A DNA stretch of 30,328 nt from a virus, in the IMG/VR virus record IMGVR_UViG_3300025108_000245, positions 1 through 30,328 of that record; one strand, given 5' to 3'. Of the stretch, positions 16,741 to 24,252 are shown in pieces. The notes under the pieces were generated by a model, which saw only the letters and a program-made list of their open reading frames with translations, searched no databases and was not told where the DNA came from. How positions within the stretch are numbered: position 1 is the stretch's first letter; every line of letters starts with the position of its first letter. Both the position numbers and the translations under genes were made by a program.

Positions 16741-17517
16741 TTAAGTTGGCGAGTATTCGTCATTGCCAAACGCTTGCTCAAACATTTTTTCAACCTTCAT
16801 TCGATATGTTGGGTCAGTTTGATATTCTGGTTTGCCAACCATAGCCATCAGTTCGTCTTTTGACGGCGCACCGGCCAATGGCGCAACGTCAACAGGAATA
16901 GCCTTGTCGCCATAATAGCTGCGCACTTTCTGCAAAGCCCTCATGCCTTGGGCTGTGCCGCCCATAATTTTGAACTCTTCAAAATCATCCTCAGACCAAA
17001 CACCTTTGCGCACCAGACCAGAAGCCCAGTCAGACATTGATTTAATGATTGCGTCTGCATTGTTGCCCAGCTTTTCATATTCTTCCTTGTATGAAATGTC
17101 TGCGGCCTCAGCCTCTTCACCAGCCATAGAAATAAACTTGCCAGCAAGTTCTTCAAACGCAGACTGGCTAATGCCGTTTTCTTTAGCCCAGTCTTTGTAT
17201 GTTGTGTAAAGCTCGTCATCCTCTGGAATGCCAGCCTCAGCAAACACGCTTTCGTCATACTCTTCTGGGGCTTTGTGCTTTCCTTGGCTAAACTTTTTCT
17301 GCAACTCAGAATAAGCCTTTGCCAAATCTTCGCCGGTATTAAATTTTTCTGGCAACCACTCAGGTTTTCCCTCTTCGGTTGCCGCCTCTGACGCTACTGC
17401 GTCACTAGAAACTGTCTCGCCATCAGGCTTAACGTGTGAGATTGTTTCTTCTGCTTGCTGTTGGTTATCGTCACTCTCAACTTGAGCATCGGCCAACAGA
17501 CCATCAGTTTCGTTCAT
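16741..17517 (-). CDS. Capsid assembly (scaffold) protein, gp9-like
   Basis: The 258-residue, strongly acidic and helical protein has a disordered Glu/Asp/Gln-rich N-terminus (1-50). A WLPEKFNTGEDLAKAYSELQ motif follows near residue 54, typical of T7 gp9-type scaffolds, which open with similar phrases about adding or going on with a segment K(A)YxELExKxG. The C-terminal helical region is the expected capsid-binding part. It lies between portal and capsid genes and overlaps the preceding Bbp19-like gene by 4 bases (ATGA). The terminator follows 11 bases after its stop. The family is clear from composition, motif and synteny. Confidence 0.88.
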   Translation of the reverse strand: MNETDGLLADAQVESDDNQQQAEETISHVKPDGETVSSDAVASEAATEEGKPEWLPEKFNTGEDLAKAYSELQKKFSQGKHKAPEEYDESVFAEAGIPEDDELYTTYKDWAKENGISQSAFEELAGKFISMAGEEAEAADISYKEEYEKLGNNADAIIKSMSDWASGLVRKGVWSEDDFEEFKIMGGTAQGMRALQKVRSYYGDKAIPVDVAPLAGAPSKDELMAMVGKPEYQTDPTYRMKVEKMFEQAFGNDEYSPT

Positions 17518-17783
17518 AGTGATCTCGCTCTTTTCATGCGCCGCTCAATTTCCCTGACCAGACTGTTCTGGCCTTCGCGAGCATAGCCGTGGCTGGCCTC
17601 TTCGCCGGGATACCACGTTGGCTGCTCTATCGTCAGCGCGCGTAGATGGGTGAGCAGCTTTGCCCCATCGTCACTGGCGAATACGCGCAAATAGAGACGA
17701 TCAATATCGTCTTTGTCTACTTGCTGTTTTTCTGCAATCTTAGGGTCCACAGAACGTAGACCATCCCAACCGTCTGGGTTCAT
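17514..17783 (-). CDS. Bbp19-like small phage protein
   Basis: The 89-residue protein contains DDIDRLYLRVFASDDGAKLL followed by a Trp-Tyr segment and REGQNSLVREIERRMKRA. This pattern (LYxxVFxxxxGxxLLxxL ... REGQxxLVxxI) is the signature of the Bbp19-like family encoded beside portal and scaffold genes in many podoviruses. Function is unknown; a role in head assembly is inferred from its fixed position. It starts 2 bases after the portal stop and overlaps the scaffold start, so the three genes are coupled. Confidence 0.75.
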   Translation of the reverse strand: MNPDGWDGLRSVDPKIAEKQQVDKDDIDRLYLRVFASDDGAKLLTHLRALTIEQPTWYPGEEASHGYAREGQNSLVREIERRMKRARSL

Positions 17784-17785
17784 TC

Positions 17786-19348
17786 TTATACCCCTTCTGG
17801 CGGTGCCTCACCTTCTGGCATTTCACCGGCCTCCGCTTGTGCCGCCATCTGGGCGGCTTCCATTGCCTGCTGCATCATCATCTCGCGTTCCTCTGGAGAT
17901 GTGCGCAACTCAGCCGGGATACCCAGCTTGTCAGCAACATAATCTGCAATACTGCCTGTCTTGACAGCCATCTGACCTTCGGGGCCAAGGGCTGACGACA
18001 TTTGCACCCACTGCATAATCTTTTCGATATCACCCATATTTTGCGCTTGTGCAATTGGGCTGACTGGCGTGACCTTAACTTCAAGGCCGTTGACGCGCAG
18101 TGGCATCTCAATCAAGCCGCGCTCATCCATCACATACAAGATACGCGCAATCATTGGCACCATAGTCTCGGTAATCAAACGACCAAAAGCGGAGCCAAGG
18201 TTCTGCGCCAATTCTTTCATGCGCTCGGCAATCTCTGTCGCAGACCTTGCGCTCATATTGTCAGGCGGCAGTGTGTCATCGAGCAAAATCTTTTTGACGT
18301 TCATGCGCAAATCATTGATGACGATCTGCGACACGTTAAAGTCACCAGATCGTGGCATCTGACGCAGGCTCTCACCCTGCGGGCCACCATTACGCGCCAC
18401 CGGGATAATAGCACCCGGCGCAATGCGGATTGCTTGCGGGTTCAACACGCCGTCATCAGCAGCAGTGTAAACACCGGCAATCGACAAGCTGGCATTTTTA
18501 AGCAGCAACTCTAGCGTCTTGTTCAGCGTCTTGATGTCTGGGATAGCAGTGACCAACGGCCCACGACCGTAGACCTCGCCAGCGACCTTCATGTAACGCG
18601 CCACGATCCAAGGACTGGATTTCATGTAACGCTTTAATAGCTCGGCTTTGCCTTCCGGCCAAATGACGTGATAGCAGAACTCACCCATCTCAGGCTCATA
18701 CAGTGTGGCTTCGATAAGCTCGATTTCCTCAGTCGGCTTTTCGTCAATCATGCGCTGCATACGCTCTGGGATTTCGGCATCTTGCCAGTGCTGGCTAATG
18801 GCCTCGCCCTTCATACGCATACGCCGGTAAACATTATCCACCTTGCCGTGTGCGCCCTCTTCAATAGCAACCAAATACTGCGGCACCGCAGTAAATCGGA
18901 TTGGGTTTAGCTCATCGCCGGGCTGGATCAGCATACAAGCTGTGCCGACCGCCAAATCGAGCAAGAACTCGCCCATAGCCAAATCAAAGTTAGATTGGCG
19001 CAGCACACTAAACATTGTGTCGCTGTACATATCCAGCGCCATTTGTGCTTCGATGCGCCGCTCTTCTGGAATTTCTGGCCCCGGCTCTAGGCGGCACCAC
19101 GGTGCATAAGGCGGGAATAGGCCCGACTGGATGCGGTTGGCAAATCGCTGTGTTGCATTGATAGCCGTGCTATCGAACACGCGAGCCATTTTGTTTTGCC
19201 CCGGAGAGCCACCGCCCTCGTAATAGCCATCGTACAGATTGCGCTGTGGCAAGCCGAACTCATAACAATCTTCGTAAATCTGCCGCCAATTATCTTTGCG
19301 GCGCTGCGCAATATCGTGACGCTTTAGGATTTCCTCAACACTACGCAT
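17786..19348 (-). CDS. Portal protein (head-tail connector)
   Basis: The 520-residue product from ATG at 19348 starts MRSVEEILKRHDIAQRRKDN. This start was preferred because it overlaps the upstream stop by a few bases and has GAGG ahead; an upstream start 48 bases earlier lies inside the previous gene. Typical connector-family segments are NWRQIYEDCYEFGLPQRN near residue 20, FDSTAINATQRFANRIQSGL near 70, NKTLELLLKNASLSIAG in the middle and PPDNMSARSATEIAERMKEL near 380. A Gln/Met/Ala/Glu-rich tail ends the protein. T7 gp8 is 536 residues. The dodecameric portal is the channel for packaging and ejection. The call is secure. Confidence 0.93.
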   Translation of the reverse strand: MRSVEEILKRHDIAQRRKDNWRQIYEDCYEFGLPQRNLYDGYYEGGGSPGQNKMARVFDSTAINATQRFANRIQSGLFPPYAPWCRLEPGPEIPEERRIEAQMALDMYSDTMFSVLRQSNFDLAMGEFLLDLAVGTACMLIQPGDELNPIRFTAVPQYLVAIEEGAHGKVDNVYRRMRMKGEAISQHWQDAEIPERMQRMIDEKPTEEIELIEATLYEPEMGEFCYHVIWPEGKAELLKRYMKSSPWIVARYMKVAGEVYGRGPLVTAIPDIKTLNKTLELLLKNASLSIAGVYTAADDGVLNPQAIRIAPGAIIPVARNGGPQGESLRQMPRSGDFNVSQIVINDLRMNVKKILLDDTLPPDNMSARSATEIAERMKELAQNLGSAFGRLITETMVPMIARILYVMDERGLIEMPLRVNGLEVKVTPVSPIAQAQNMGDIEKIMQWVQMSSALGPEGQMAVKTGSIADYVADKLGIPAELRTSPEEREMMMQQAMEAAQMAAQAEAGEMPEGEAPPEGV

Positions 19349-19616
19349 TTTTCTTGTGCCTCTTCGCAAAGTTTCTCGCAGCTTGCTTTGACCCAAAGCC
19401 CCAAGCAGATAGTGCCTTTTTTAACCTAGTGGGCGATCCATCTGGTTTTGTCTCAGGGCCAGCCATACCACCGAACCGGCCAGCAAAAGAAACGCGGCGC
19501 GGCCCAGTGCCAGTTTTGACTGGGCGCTTTAGATTGCCGCCGTCCTTGGCTTCGTGATGCCTGCGACCAGCTTCGTTCAATCCACCGCCCGGAGCCTGAT
19601 GCGCTTTCTTAGTCAC
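19341..19616 (-). CDS. DUF6321-like small basic protein
   Basis: The 91-residue protein from a GTG start contains GGGLNEAGRRHHEAKDGGNL, FAGRFGGMAGPETKPDGSPT and a basic C-terminus (RNFAKRHKKNA). This matches the DUF6321 pattern (GLNExGRxxY... FxxRMxGMxGP...GxxTR) common near terminase and portal genes of marine phages. The GTG overlaps the previous stop by 8 bases and its own end overlaps the portal start. Function is unknown; the strong positive charge suggests nucleic acid contact or a packaging/head role. Confidence 0.75.
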   Translation of the reverse strand: MTKKAHQAPGGGLNEAGRRHHEAKDGGNLKRPVKTGTGPRRVSFAGRFGGMAGPETKPDGSPTRLKKALSAWGFGSKQAARNFAKRHKKNA

Positions 19617-19770
19617 GCGCCGCCCTCATGTTATCGACAAGGTTAGGATATGGACGGCCAGCCTTTGCTGCGGCTCGCTGCGCTTTGCGCTTTTGTGCCG
19701 GGCTTAAACCTTTTGGCTTGCCCAAACCCTTTGGGCGTTTCTTATCCCAAACCTCTTTTTTCTTTTCCAT
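19609..19770 (-). CDS. 53-residue basic protein of the packaging cluster
   Basis: The ORF from ATG at 19770 encodes MEKKKEVWDKKRPKGLGKPK... and ends GRPYPNLVDNMRAARD. About a third of residues are Lys or Arg. The ATG is coupled to the stop of the preceding micro-ORF as TAATG. PKGLSPAQKxKAxxxAxxxGRPYPNLVDNMRAA is a recurring pattern in short marine phage proteins. Function is unknown; the basic nature and location between terminase and portal suggest a virion or packaging-associated nucleic acid-binding peptide. Confidence 0.65.
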   Translation of the reverse strand: MEKKKEVWDKKRPKGLGKPKGLSPAQKRKAQRAAAKAGRPYPNLVDNMRAARD

Positions 19771-19805
19771 TACTTACCGTAACCCTTACCTTTTTTCTTC
19801 GGCAT
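19770..19805 (-). CDS. 11-codon basic micro-ORF (MPKKKGKGYGK)
   Basis: A very strong AGGAG lies 7 bases ahead of an ATG that opens an 11-codon frame, MPKKKGKGYGK, ending in TAATG, which is the start of the next gene. Gly/Lys/Tyr-rich peptides of this flavour are found near terminase and portal genes in marine phages. It could be a real basic peptide or a translational leader that loads ribosomes onto the 53-residue gene. Confidence 0.45.
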   Translation of the reverse strand: MPKKKGKGYGK

Positions 19806-19807
19806 AA

Positions 19808-20083
19808 CTACGCTCCTAATGTTGTCTTGGTTTCTTCTTGCTCACCGCCGCCACCAAGGCGACCAGCCATCATTAACCCACGGCGACCCGCTCTGCGGCC
19901 ACGTCTTTTAGCAGCCGCTGCTCGTTCTGATCTAGCTGCCTTTTGCGCTGTTAATTTACCAGCCATTTCTTCGACACTGGTTCCGGCAGCCGTAGCGGCC
20001 AAATTTGCAACAGCCATACTAGGCGCTTTTTTCTTCGGGCCAATTCCAATTGCGCCGCCAACTTTTTTAACTACATTGCTCAT
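19808..20083 (-). CDS. Small basic Ala/Arg/Gly-rich protein with TTLG tail
   Basis: The 91-residue product starts MSNVVKKVGGAIGIGPKKKA. It has a helical middle (EEMAGKLTAQKAARSERAAA), a block of RRGRRAGRRG near residues 60-69, then MMAGRLGGGG and a C-terminal KTTLGA. The RRxRxGRRxLM...G...TLG plan is shared with the neighbouring 73-residue protein and with small proteins near podoviral terminase genes. Function is unknown; a minor head or DNA-associated virion protein is possible. It starts 5 bases after its neighbour ends. Confidence 0.65.
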   Translation of the reverse strand: MSNVVKKVGGAIGIGPKKKAPSMAVANLAATAAGTSVEEMAGKLTAQKAARSERAAAAKRRGRRAGRRGLMMAGRLGGGGEQEETKTTLGA

Positions 20084-20088
20084 ATCAA

Positions 20089-20310
20089 TTACCCTAAAGT
20101 TGTTTCATCTTCGGCTGTGCCGCCGCGAATAGAAGCCATAAGCATACGCCGACCGCCGTACTGCCTAGCCCTGCGCCGAGCAGCCATTTGACGTGCTTGG
20201 CTTTCTTCTTGCGCTTCAAGGCGCTCTTCTTGCCGTTTTTGCGCTTCTGTCACCTCTGGGGCAACTTGTTGCGGCGTTGGCATTTTAGGGGTTTTAAAAA
20301 GATTGCTCAT
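20089..20310 (-). CDS. Small protein with coiled-coil-like middle, paralogue of its neighbour
   Basis: The 73-residue product starts MSNLFKTPKMPTPQQVAPEV. A Gln/Glu/Arg helix follows (AQKRQEERLEAQEESQARQM), then ARRRARQYGGRRMLMASIRG and the end DETTLG. The RR-x-x-G-RR-x-L-M-x-G-x(n)-TTLG ending mirrors the 91-residue downstream protein, suggesting an old duplication. It overlaps the gp13/GNAT-like gene by 4 bases (ATGA). Function is unknown; a virion or head-completion role is inferred from location only. Confidence 0.65.
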   Translation of the reverse strand: MSNLFKTPKMPTPQQVAPEVTEAQKRQEERLEAQEESQARQMAARRRARQYGGRRMLMASIRGGTAEDETTLG

Positions 20311-20783
20311 TCGTAAACCTTTGCGAACATCATGTGGTCAGAATTGCCCGGCCCATATTTGCGCAGTAATCCTTCTGGCGTGAATTTTAACACCTTTGCC
20401 CACCGCATCGCAAGCTCGTTTTCTGTGTCAACAGTGATCTGCAATCGTTTTAATTGATACTCTATAGAAATCTTATCGAAATATCTAATAGCTGCCCTTG
20501 TCGCTGTAGTAGATATGTTGGGAAATTCTATAGATGTTATCATCCACGCCTCTGCTACACTAGGCCACATAACATTGCAGCCCAAGCAGGCAACAATCCT
20601 GCCGCGCCACAGCGCCGTGATAGCGCCGCCCTCGGCTTGGAACGCCTTTAACATCTCTTGATAGTCAGGAATATGATTAAAAGCCTTCTTGTCATGCTCC
20701 CGCAAATCAGCCGCATAGGGGTGCGTCCAATGAAACGGCACAATCTGGATTTGGCGATTGTTGGTTATTTCGCGCTGCCACAT
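20307..20783 (-). CDS. GNAT-fold protein, T7 gp13-like
   Basis: The 158-residue protein has a GNAT-like order: AITALWRGRIVACLGCNVMW (strands), AEAWMITSIEFPNIS, then an amphipathic helix (RAAIRYFDKISIEYQLKRLQ) and TVDTENELAMRWAKVLKFTP with KYGPGNSDHMMFAKVYE at the end. The last parts recall T7 gp13 (virion assembly factor), which has GNTSHIRFLKTIGA at the same point and shares the fold. It starts in the terL stop codon (TAATG). An acetyl-CoA loop of the RxxGxG/A type was not found, so enzymatic activity is doubtful. Confidence 0.7.
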   Translation of the reverse strand: MWQREITNNRQIQIVPFHWTHPYAADLREHDKKAFNHIPDYQEMLKAFQAEGGAITALWRGRIVACLGCNVMWPSVAEAWMITSIEFPNISTTATRAAIRYFDKISIEYQLKRLQITVDTENELAMRWAKVLKFTPEGLLRKYGPGNSDHMMFAKVYE

Positions 20784-22336
20784 TAAAAAACACTAAAATC
20801 CATATTTGCTGTGGCCTGTTTAAACTGATTGCTAAACTGGCTGTTGCGCGTAATGTTCCGCACCTCGCCAGCGCCAAGCATCAAATAGCCAAATGCGTCA
20901 CCAACGTGCGAGTGCTGGTTTTTATTCGCCACATCGCGGAACCGCTCTTGACCAGCGCCGACTGCCATACGTTTAAAATGATAACCGCCAGCCAAAGACT
21001 TGCGAACCTTAACGCAAGAACGATTAACCAGCAGGCCGGGCTTGCCGTCAATCAACCTATTCATCGGCATAGCACCAGCTTCACGCCGAACCATAAAATC
21101 GTTGGTGCTGGTCGGCCTAGCGTGTAGCCCCATCGTGCGCAGATGCTCAAACGCCGTCACCTCAAATATCTCGTCACGCTTGACACCAGCCGGATCACCC
21201 CAGATCAACACGTCCGACTTTGGAAAGTGCTGTTGTATGTCAGCCAGCAAGTGATGGCAAAACCGCTCAAGCCCCATATCAAACGCAACAAGCTCATGCA
21301 CAACGTGCCACCGGCCGTTCTGCATCTTCTGCCCAAAGACAGCCGCAGGCGTCAAACCAAAGTCAAGCCCAATGTGAACCGGCCAACCCTCTTCGATATG
21401 CACGTCAGCCGACATCATACTGTCAACAAACTCGTGCCAGACCGGCTTGCCGTCCTGCACATAAACATACTTAGCCCCGGCATAACATTGTATCCAGTCA
21501 ATGGTCTTGCCCGCTAACTGCTGCTCGTAATAGCCGGGCGGCAAATTGTTGGTGTTTTCAGCTTGCGGGTTATTGATCCAATATTTATCAGCCGAGAATA
21601 TAGCGCCCTCGTGTTCTTTAGTTCCCTCAATAACGCCGCCGGGCTGTTTGTAAAACTTCCAAGGATACTTTCCGCGAATAGGATTTTTCTCAGCTAACTG
21701 GTGCCACCAGTGGTCACTATCCATTGGGTTGGTACTCATCCACACGCCGCGCCAAGTGCAACCGCCATTAGCCCTAGTCGGGAAACGACCGACACGCGAG
21801 GTCAAACCATCAACCACCGCCTTTGGCAGTTCTCTAGCCTCATCAATAAAACCGCCGGTCAATTCCAAAGACAACAGCTTGCGCACGTCACGCGGCTGAT
21901 CCAACGCCAAAAAGATCACCTCACAATCAAGCCCAGCCACGCCATCGCGTGGCGGCAGCTTGATGTGATGGGTGATTGGCGGCGACCAGCGCATTGGCCC
22001 CCAAACATTCTCAGGGAATAATTCCTGCCACGTCTTAATTGTGGTCGTGCGCAGTTCCGGGTAGCTGTTTCGGATAACTGCAAATCTGGTATATCTGATC
22101 CCATCTATCGGTGATGGCTCCTGCTTCACCGCCCTCAACATCACTTCCGCTAACGAACCGAATGTCTTGCCAGAGCCTACTGGCCCCATCAGACCACGCA
22201 CGAAACTGTCGTCTTGCAAAAATTCCCATACGGTCGGACTTTCCGAAAAATCTAAATTTAACCCCGCCAAAGCCTCAGTGGTCGGTTGCTTCCTACGCCG
22301 GGGTGATCTGTCTGTTGCTGCTCTAGCTCGCGCCAT
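20783..22336 (-). CDS. terL: Terminase large subunit
   Basis: The 517-residue product uses ATG at 22336, chosen because AGAGG precedes it and it overlaps the zinc-ribbon gene's stop by 14 bases. ATPase: Walker A GPVGSGKT (51-58), Walker B-type GGFIDEARE with Asp165-Glu166, and a motif-III-like STNP (201-204). Nuclease: HIGLDFGL with Asp325, IWGDPAG with Asp381 and HSHVGDAFGYL near 487 form the expected RNase H-like acidic triad. It cuts and pumps genome DNA into the prohead through the portal. The length fits the podoviral/T4-like superfamily range. All key residues appear present. Confidence 0.95.
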   Translation of the reverse strand: MARARAATDRSPRRRKQPTTEALAGLNLDFSESPTVWEFLQDDSFVRGLMGPVGSGKTFGSLAEVMLRAVKQEPSPIDGIRYTRFAVIRNSYPELRTTTIKTWQELFPENVWGPMRWSPPITHHIKLPPRDGVAGLDCEVIFLALDQPRDVRKLLSLELTGGFIDEARELPKAVVDGLTSRVGRFPTRANGGCTWRGVWMSTNPMDSDHWWHQLAEKNPIRGKYPWKFYKQPGGVIEGTKEHEGAIFSADKYWINNPQAENTNNLPPGYYEQQLAGKTIDWIQCYAGAKYVYVQDGKPVWHEFVDSMMSADVHIEEGWPVHIGLDFGLTPAAVFGQKMQNGRWHVVHELVAFDMGLERFCHHLLADIQQHFPKSDVLIWGDPAGVKRDEIFEVTAFEHLRTMGLHARPTSTNDFMVRREAGAMPMNRLIDGKPGLLVNRSCVKVRKSLAGGYHFKRMAVGAGQERFRDVANKNQHSHVGDAFGYLMLGAGEVRNITRNSQFSNQFKQATANMDFSVF

Positions 22337-22547
22337 CATAATCCTCTGGGTCAAAAATAATAGTAGTTTCTCCGCAATACTCGTCACTCGTTAACTCAAG
22401 CATAGGCCCGCTGCACACCGTGCAAACAATCGCCTCGCCGCCATCATAAACACGACCCCTAGTCAACTGGTTGCAATAGCCACACAAAATATCGTTCTTA
22501 AAAAATCTGACGCTGATATAATCCTTCATGTCGATGACCTTACCCAT
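22323..22547 (-). CDS. Zinc-ribbon protein between the terminase genes
   Basis: The 74-residue product starts MGKVIDMKDYISVRFFKNDI. The start was chosen so that GAGGG sits 5 bases ahead; an internal Met at 22529 is an alternative. It contains a four-Cys zinc ribbon (CGYC near 22 and CTVC near 42) and an acidic C-terminus (FDPEDYDGAS). It overlaps terS by 8 bases and terL by 14 bases, so it is locked into the packaging operon. Function is unknown; a DNA or terminase-binding accessory is a reasonable guess. Confidence 0.6.
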   Translation of the reverse strand: MGKVIDMKDYISVRFFKNDILCGYCNQLTRGRVYDGGEAIVCTVCSGPMLELTSDEYCGETTIIFDPEDYDGAS

Positions 22548-22941
22548 CATCGCCCTCAATCTCGACAATCTTCGCCGTTGGCCCGGTAATGTTAATGCCA
22601 ATCATGCTCGGCTTGTCGCCGTCACTGTTAGGCTCCAATAACCCGCGATGCTTCGCCAATAGCCGCAACGCCGACAACTTGTCGTGCATCTCCACCTCAA
22701 TCTGATTGCCAAACTGATTGGGCGTAACCTTGACCTTTTTAACCGCCCGGCGGGCGCGATCCGACAACTGATCGCTGGGCGTTAGCGTGACCCTGCCCAT
22801 ATCATCCCACTGGATAACGTCAGTCGCCTCACCGGCACCAATCGCCTCTAGCTCTTGCACAACGGCCTCGCGCCGAGCCTCATCGGAGGAAGCCAGCGCT
22901 GCTCGCTGCTGCCTAATCGTTGGCGATTTTTTTTCTGACAT
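22540..22941 (-). CDS. terS: Probable terminase small subunit
   Basis: The 133-residue protein from ATG at 22941 (GGAG about 8 bases ahead) starts MSEKKSPTIRQQRAALASSD. It has a helical N-terminus, then a middle with VIQWDDMGRVTLTPSDQLSD and IEVEMHDKLSALRLLAKHRG. The DKLxALxLLxKHxGLL segment is characteristic of many phage small terminases, just before the oligomerisation C-terminus. It lies two genes before terL in the right direction. A classical N-terminal HTH was not clearly seen. A small terminase fits best. Confidence 0.75.
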   Translation of the reverse strand: MSEKKSPTIRQQRAALASSDEARREAVVQELEAIGAGEATDVIQWDDMGRVTLTPSDQLSDRARRAVKKVKVTPNQFGNQIEVEMHDKLSALRLLAKHRGLLEPNSDGDKPSMIGINITGPTAKIVEIEGDDG

Positions 22942-23194
22942 CCAGACACTCCGATCCTGTTGCGGCATAGCCAGCCAGATCAACCCAGCTATCCTGATGA
23001 TCAGGCGTGGCCGCTAAACGCGCCAACTTTACCCCAGCCATCATCATAGCCACATGCTCCGGCTCAATCTGTATGCCAATTAGCGCCGTCCATATAATAG
23101 CAATGCGCTCGTGATTTTCCCAAATGCTGCCGTAATCCTCGCCACGATCAGCGACAGTTTCCTTGGCGGCGTCCAATAACTCGTATCTGTTCAT
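22913..23194 (-). CDS. DUF6378-like protein
   Basis: The 93-residue protein contains the signature string of this family: DRGEDYGSIWENHERIA (17-33), then IIWTALIG, MMMAGVKLARLAATPDHQDS and WVDLAGYAATG. The family is widespread in phages, often near replication or packaging genes. Function is unknown; the helical arrangement with conserved E, D and K residues recalls MazG-like NTP pyrophosphohydrolases, which is only a suggestion. The ATG overlaps the upstream stop (ATGA) and the end overlaps terS by 29 bases. Confidence 0.8.
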   Translation of the reverse strand: MNRYELLDAAKETVADRGEDYGSIWENHERIAIIWTALIGIQIEPEHVAMMMAGVKLARLAATPDHQDSWVDLAGYAATGSECLDVRKKIAND

Positions 23195-23358
23195 CCTTCG
23201 GTGTCTCCCTTAACGTCAATAATTTTTAAGTTGCAAACAGTGCAATCGTATTCTCGCTTGTGCGCCTCATCGCGCACAACCCTTATTGCGCTGCGACAGC
23301 GCGGGCATTGCCGGTTATTCAGCTTTCGCTCAAATGAGCCATCGCCCTCGTCAATCAT
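23191..23358 (-). CDS. 55-residue zinc-ribbon protein
   Basis: From ATG at 23358 the product is MIDEGDGSFERKLNNRQCPR... with CPRC near 18-21 and CTVC near 42-45. The Cys-x2-Cys pairs are separated by about 20 residues with basic positions, a zinc-ribbon plan. AGGAGAGG precedes the ATG, and the ATG overlaps the upstream stop by 8 bases. A longer frame to 23574 exists but its N-terminal part lies opposite a better-supported gene in another frame. Function is unknown. Confidence 0.6.
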   Translation of the reverse strand: MIDEGDGSFERKLNNRQCPRCRSAIRVVRDEAHKREYDCTVCNLKIIDVKGDTEG

Positions 23359-23593
23359 TGGCCTCTCCTGTTCCCCCACAAGAATAGCACGATGTCCACT
23401 GGACGCAACCATAGCCATCCGGCTCGCGGATGAAGCCGTTGTCGCAGTCCGGGCAAACGGTGCGAAAATTTTGTGTGACACCCCCATCGATAAGCGGAGA
23501 GAGGCGGGGGGCAAGGGGTCGGTCTTGCTGTGGCCGGGTATCGTCATCGACCGCGCCGTACACCGACAAACCAACGTCTGTTGCCGTGTACAT
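23351..23593 (-). CDS. 80-residue Cys-pair protein with a DnaJ-like zinc motif
   Basis: From ATG at 23593 (TGATG overlap with the gene before) the protein has a variable N-terminus. It then has CPDCDNGFI and CYSCGGTGEA near the C-terminus. CxxCxxGx(n)CxxCGGTG resembles the zinc-binding motif of DnaJ-type proteins. Similar small proteins accompany replication genes in phages. A role as zinc-stabilised adaptor or nucleic acid-binding factor is inferred only from the motif. Confidence 0.6.
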   Translation of the reverse strand: MYTATDVGLSVYGAVDDDTRPQQDRPLAPRLSPLIDGGVTQNFRTVCPDCDNGFIREPDGYGCVQWTSCYSCGGTGEAND

Positions 23594-24252
23594 CACGACA
23601 TCACCTGTGCAACATCGTAGAGCGATGGCACCCCTGCCCTGCGTTCAAGCGCAGCATCGCAGGTGTTCAGTGTTGCTGCCCTCACATCAGCCGCAGTAAA
23701 GCCAGCAGCGGCCAGCCGCCGTGCGTGTGCTATCTCGTTGTCGTACATCCTGACCTGACCTGTCGCCTGCTGCACGGCGCTGATGTAAGTGTGGGTGATG
23801 GCCTCGGCGATCGGGTCATCGGGTGTGTGAGAGACTGATTGTAAATCCCCCAGACCCCCTGTTTCTTTATTGTGTGCATCATCTTGGTCAGCCACAAGCT
23901 GCAACGGTTTGGCGTTGTGTATCTCTTCATACGTTGGCAACGCCTCGTCACCATCCCACAGCACTTGATACCTGTTGCTTTTCCAGCCGCTTGATGTCTC
24001 TTGGTAATCCTTTGGCTGTAGCTGCCGCACATATCGCTTGCGCTTCAACACCTTCATCGCGGCGTGGATCGTCACACGTTCTGCGTAGCCTGTCACGGCG
24101 CACAGCGTTTCCATTGACGGCCAACACACACCAGCCGCATTTGTGTGGATGCACAAAGCGCCCAGCACCCGCAACTCGCGTTCCTTCAATTCACGGTCAT
24201 TGACCGCTCGTGACGGCATCACCGACCATTTCCTAGAAAGGGATTTCATCAT
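23593..24252 (-). CDS. Winged-helix DNA-binding protein
   Basis: The 219-residue protein from ATG at 24252 has AAGGAA about 5 bases ahead. It contains a helix-turn-helix of replication-initiator/HTH_36 type: LKERELRVLGALCIHTNAAG, VCWPSMETLCAVTGYAERVT, HAAMKVLKRKRYVRQLQ (about 22-82), with a wing of basic residues. The C-terminal region (DEALPTYEEI, AEAITHTYISAVQQATG, then a helical part with RAATLNTCDA) is unassigned. Phage proteins with such N-termini act as replication initiators or transcription regulators. It overlaps the SSB-tail gene by 20 bases. The specific role is unknown. Confidence 0.7.
   Translation of the reverse strand: MMKSLSRKWSVMPSRAVNDRELKERELRVLGALCIHTNAAGVCWPSMETLCAVTGYAERVTIHAAMKVLKRKRYVRQLQPKDYQETSSGWKSNRYQVLWDGDEALPTYEEIHNAKPLQLVADQDDAHNKETGGLGDLQSVSHTPDDPIAEAITHTYISAVQQATGQVRMYDNEIAHARRLAAAGFTAADVRAATLNTCDAALERRAGVPSLYDVAQVMS

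Noticed and set aside
18002-18514. A 170-codon plus-strand open frame opposite the portal gene
   Set aside because: Antisense to a certain gene; His/Gln/Asn-rich composition typical of a shadow.
23191-23574. A 127-codon version of the small zinc-ribbon gene
   Set aside because: The first 72 codons lie opposite-frame to the better 80-residue Cys-pair gene; the ATG at 23358 has a good ribosome site and the natural overlap.
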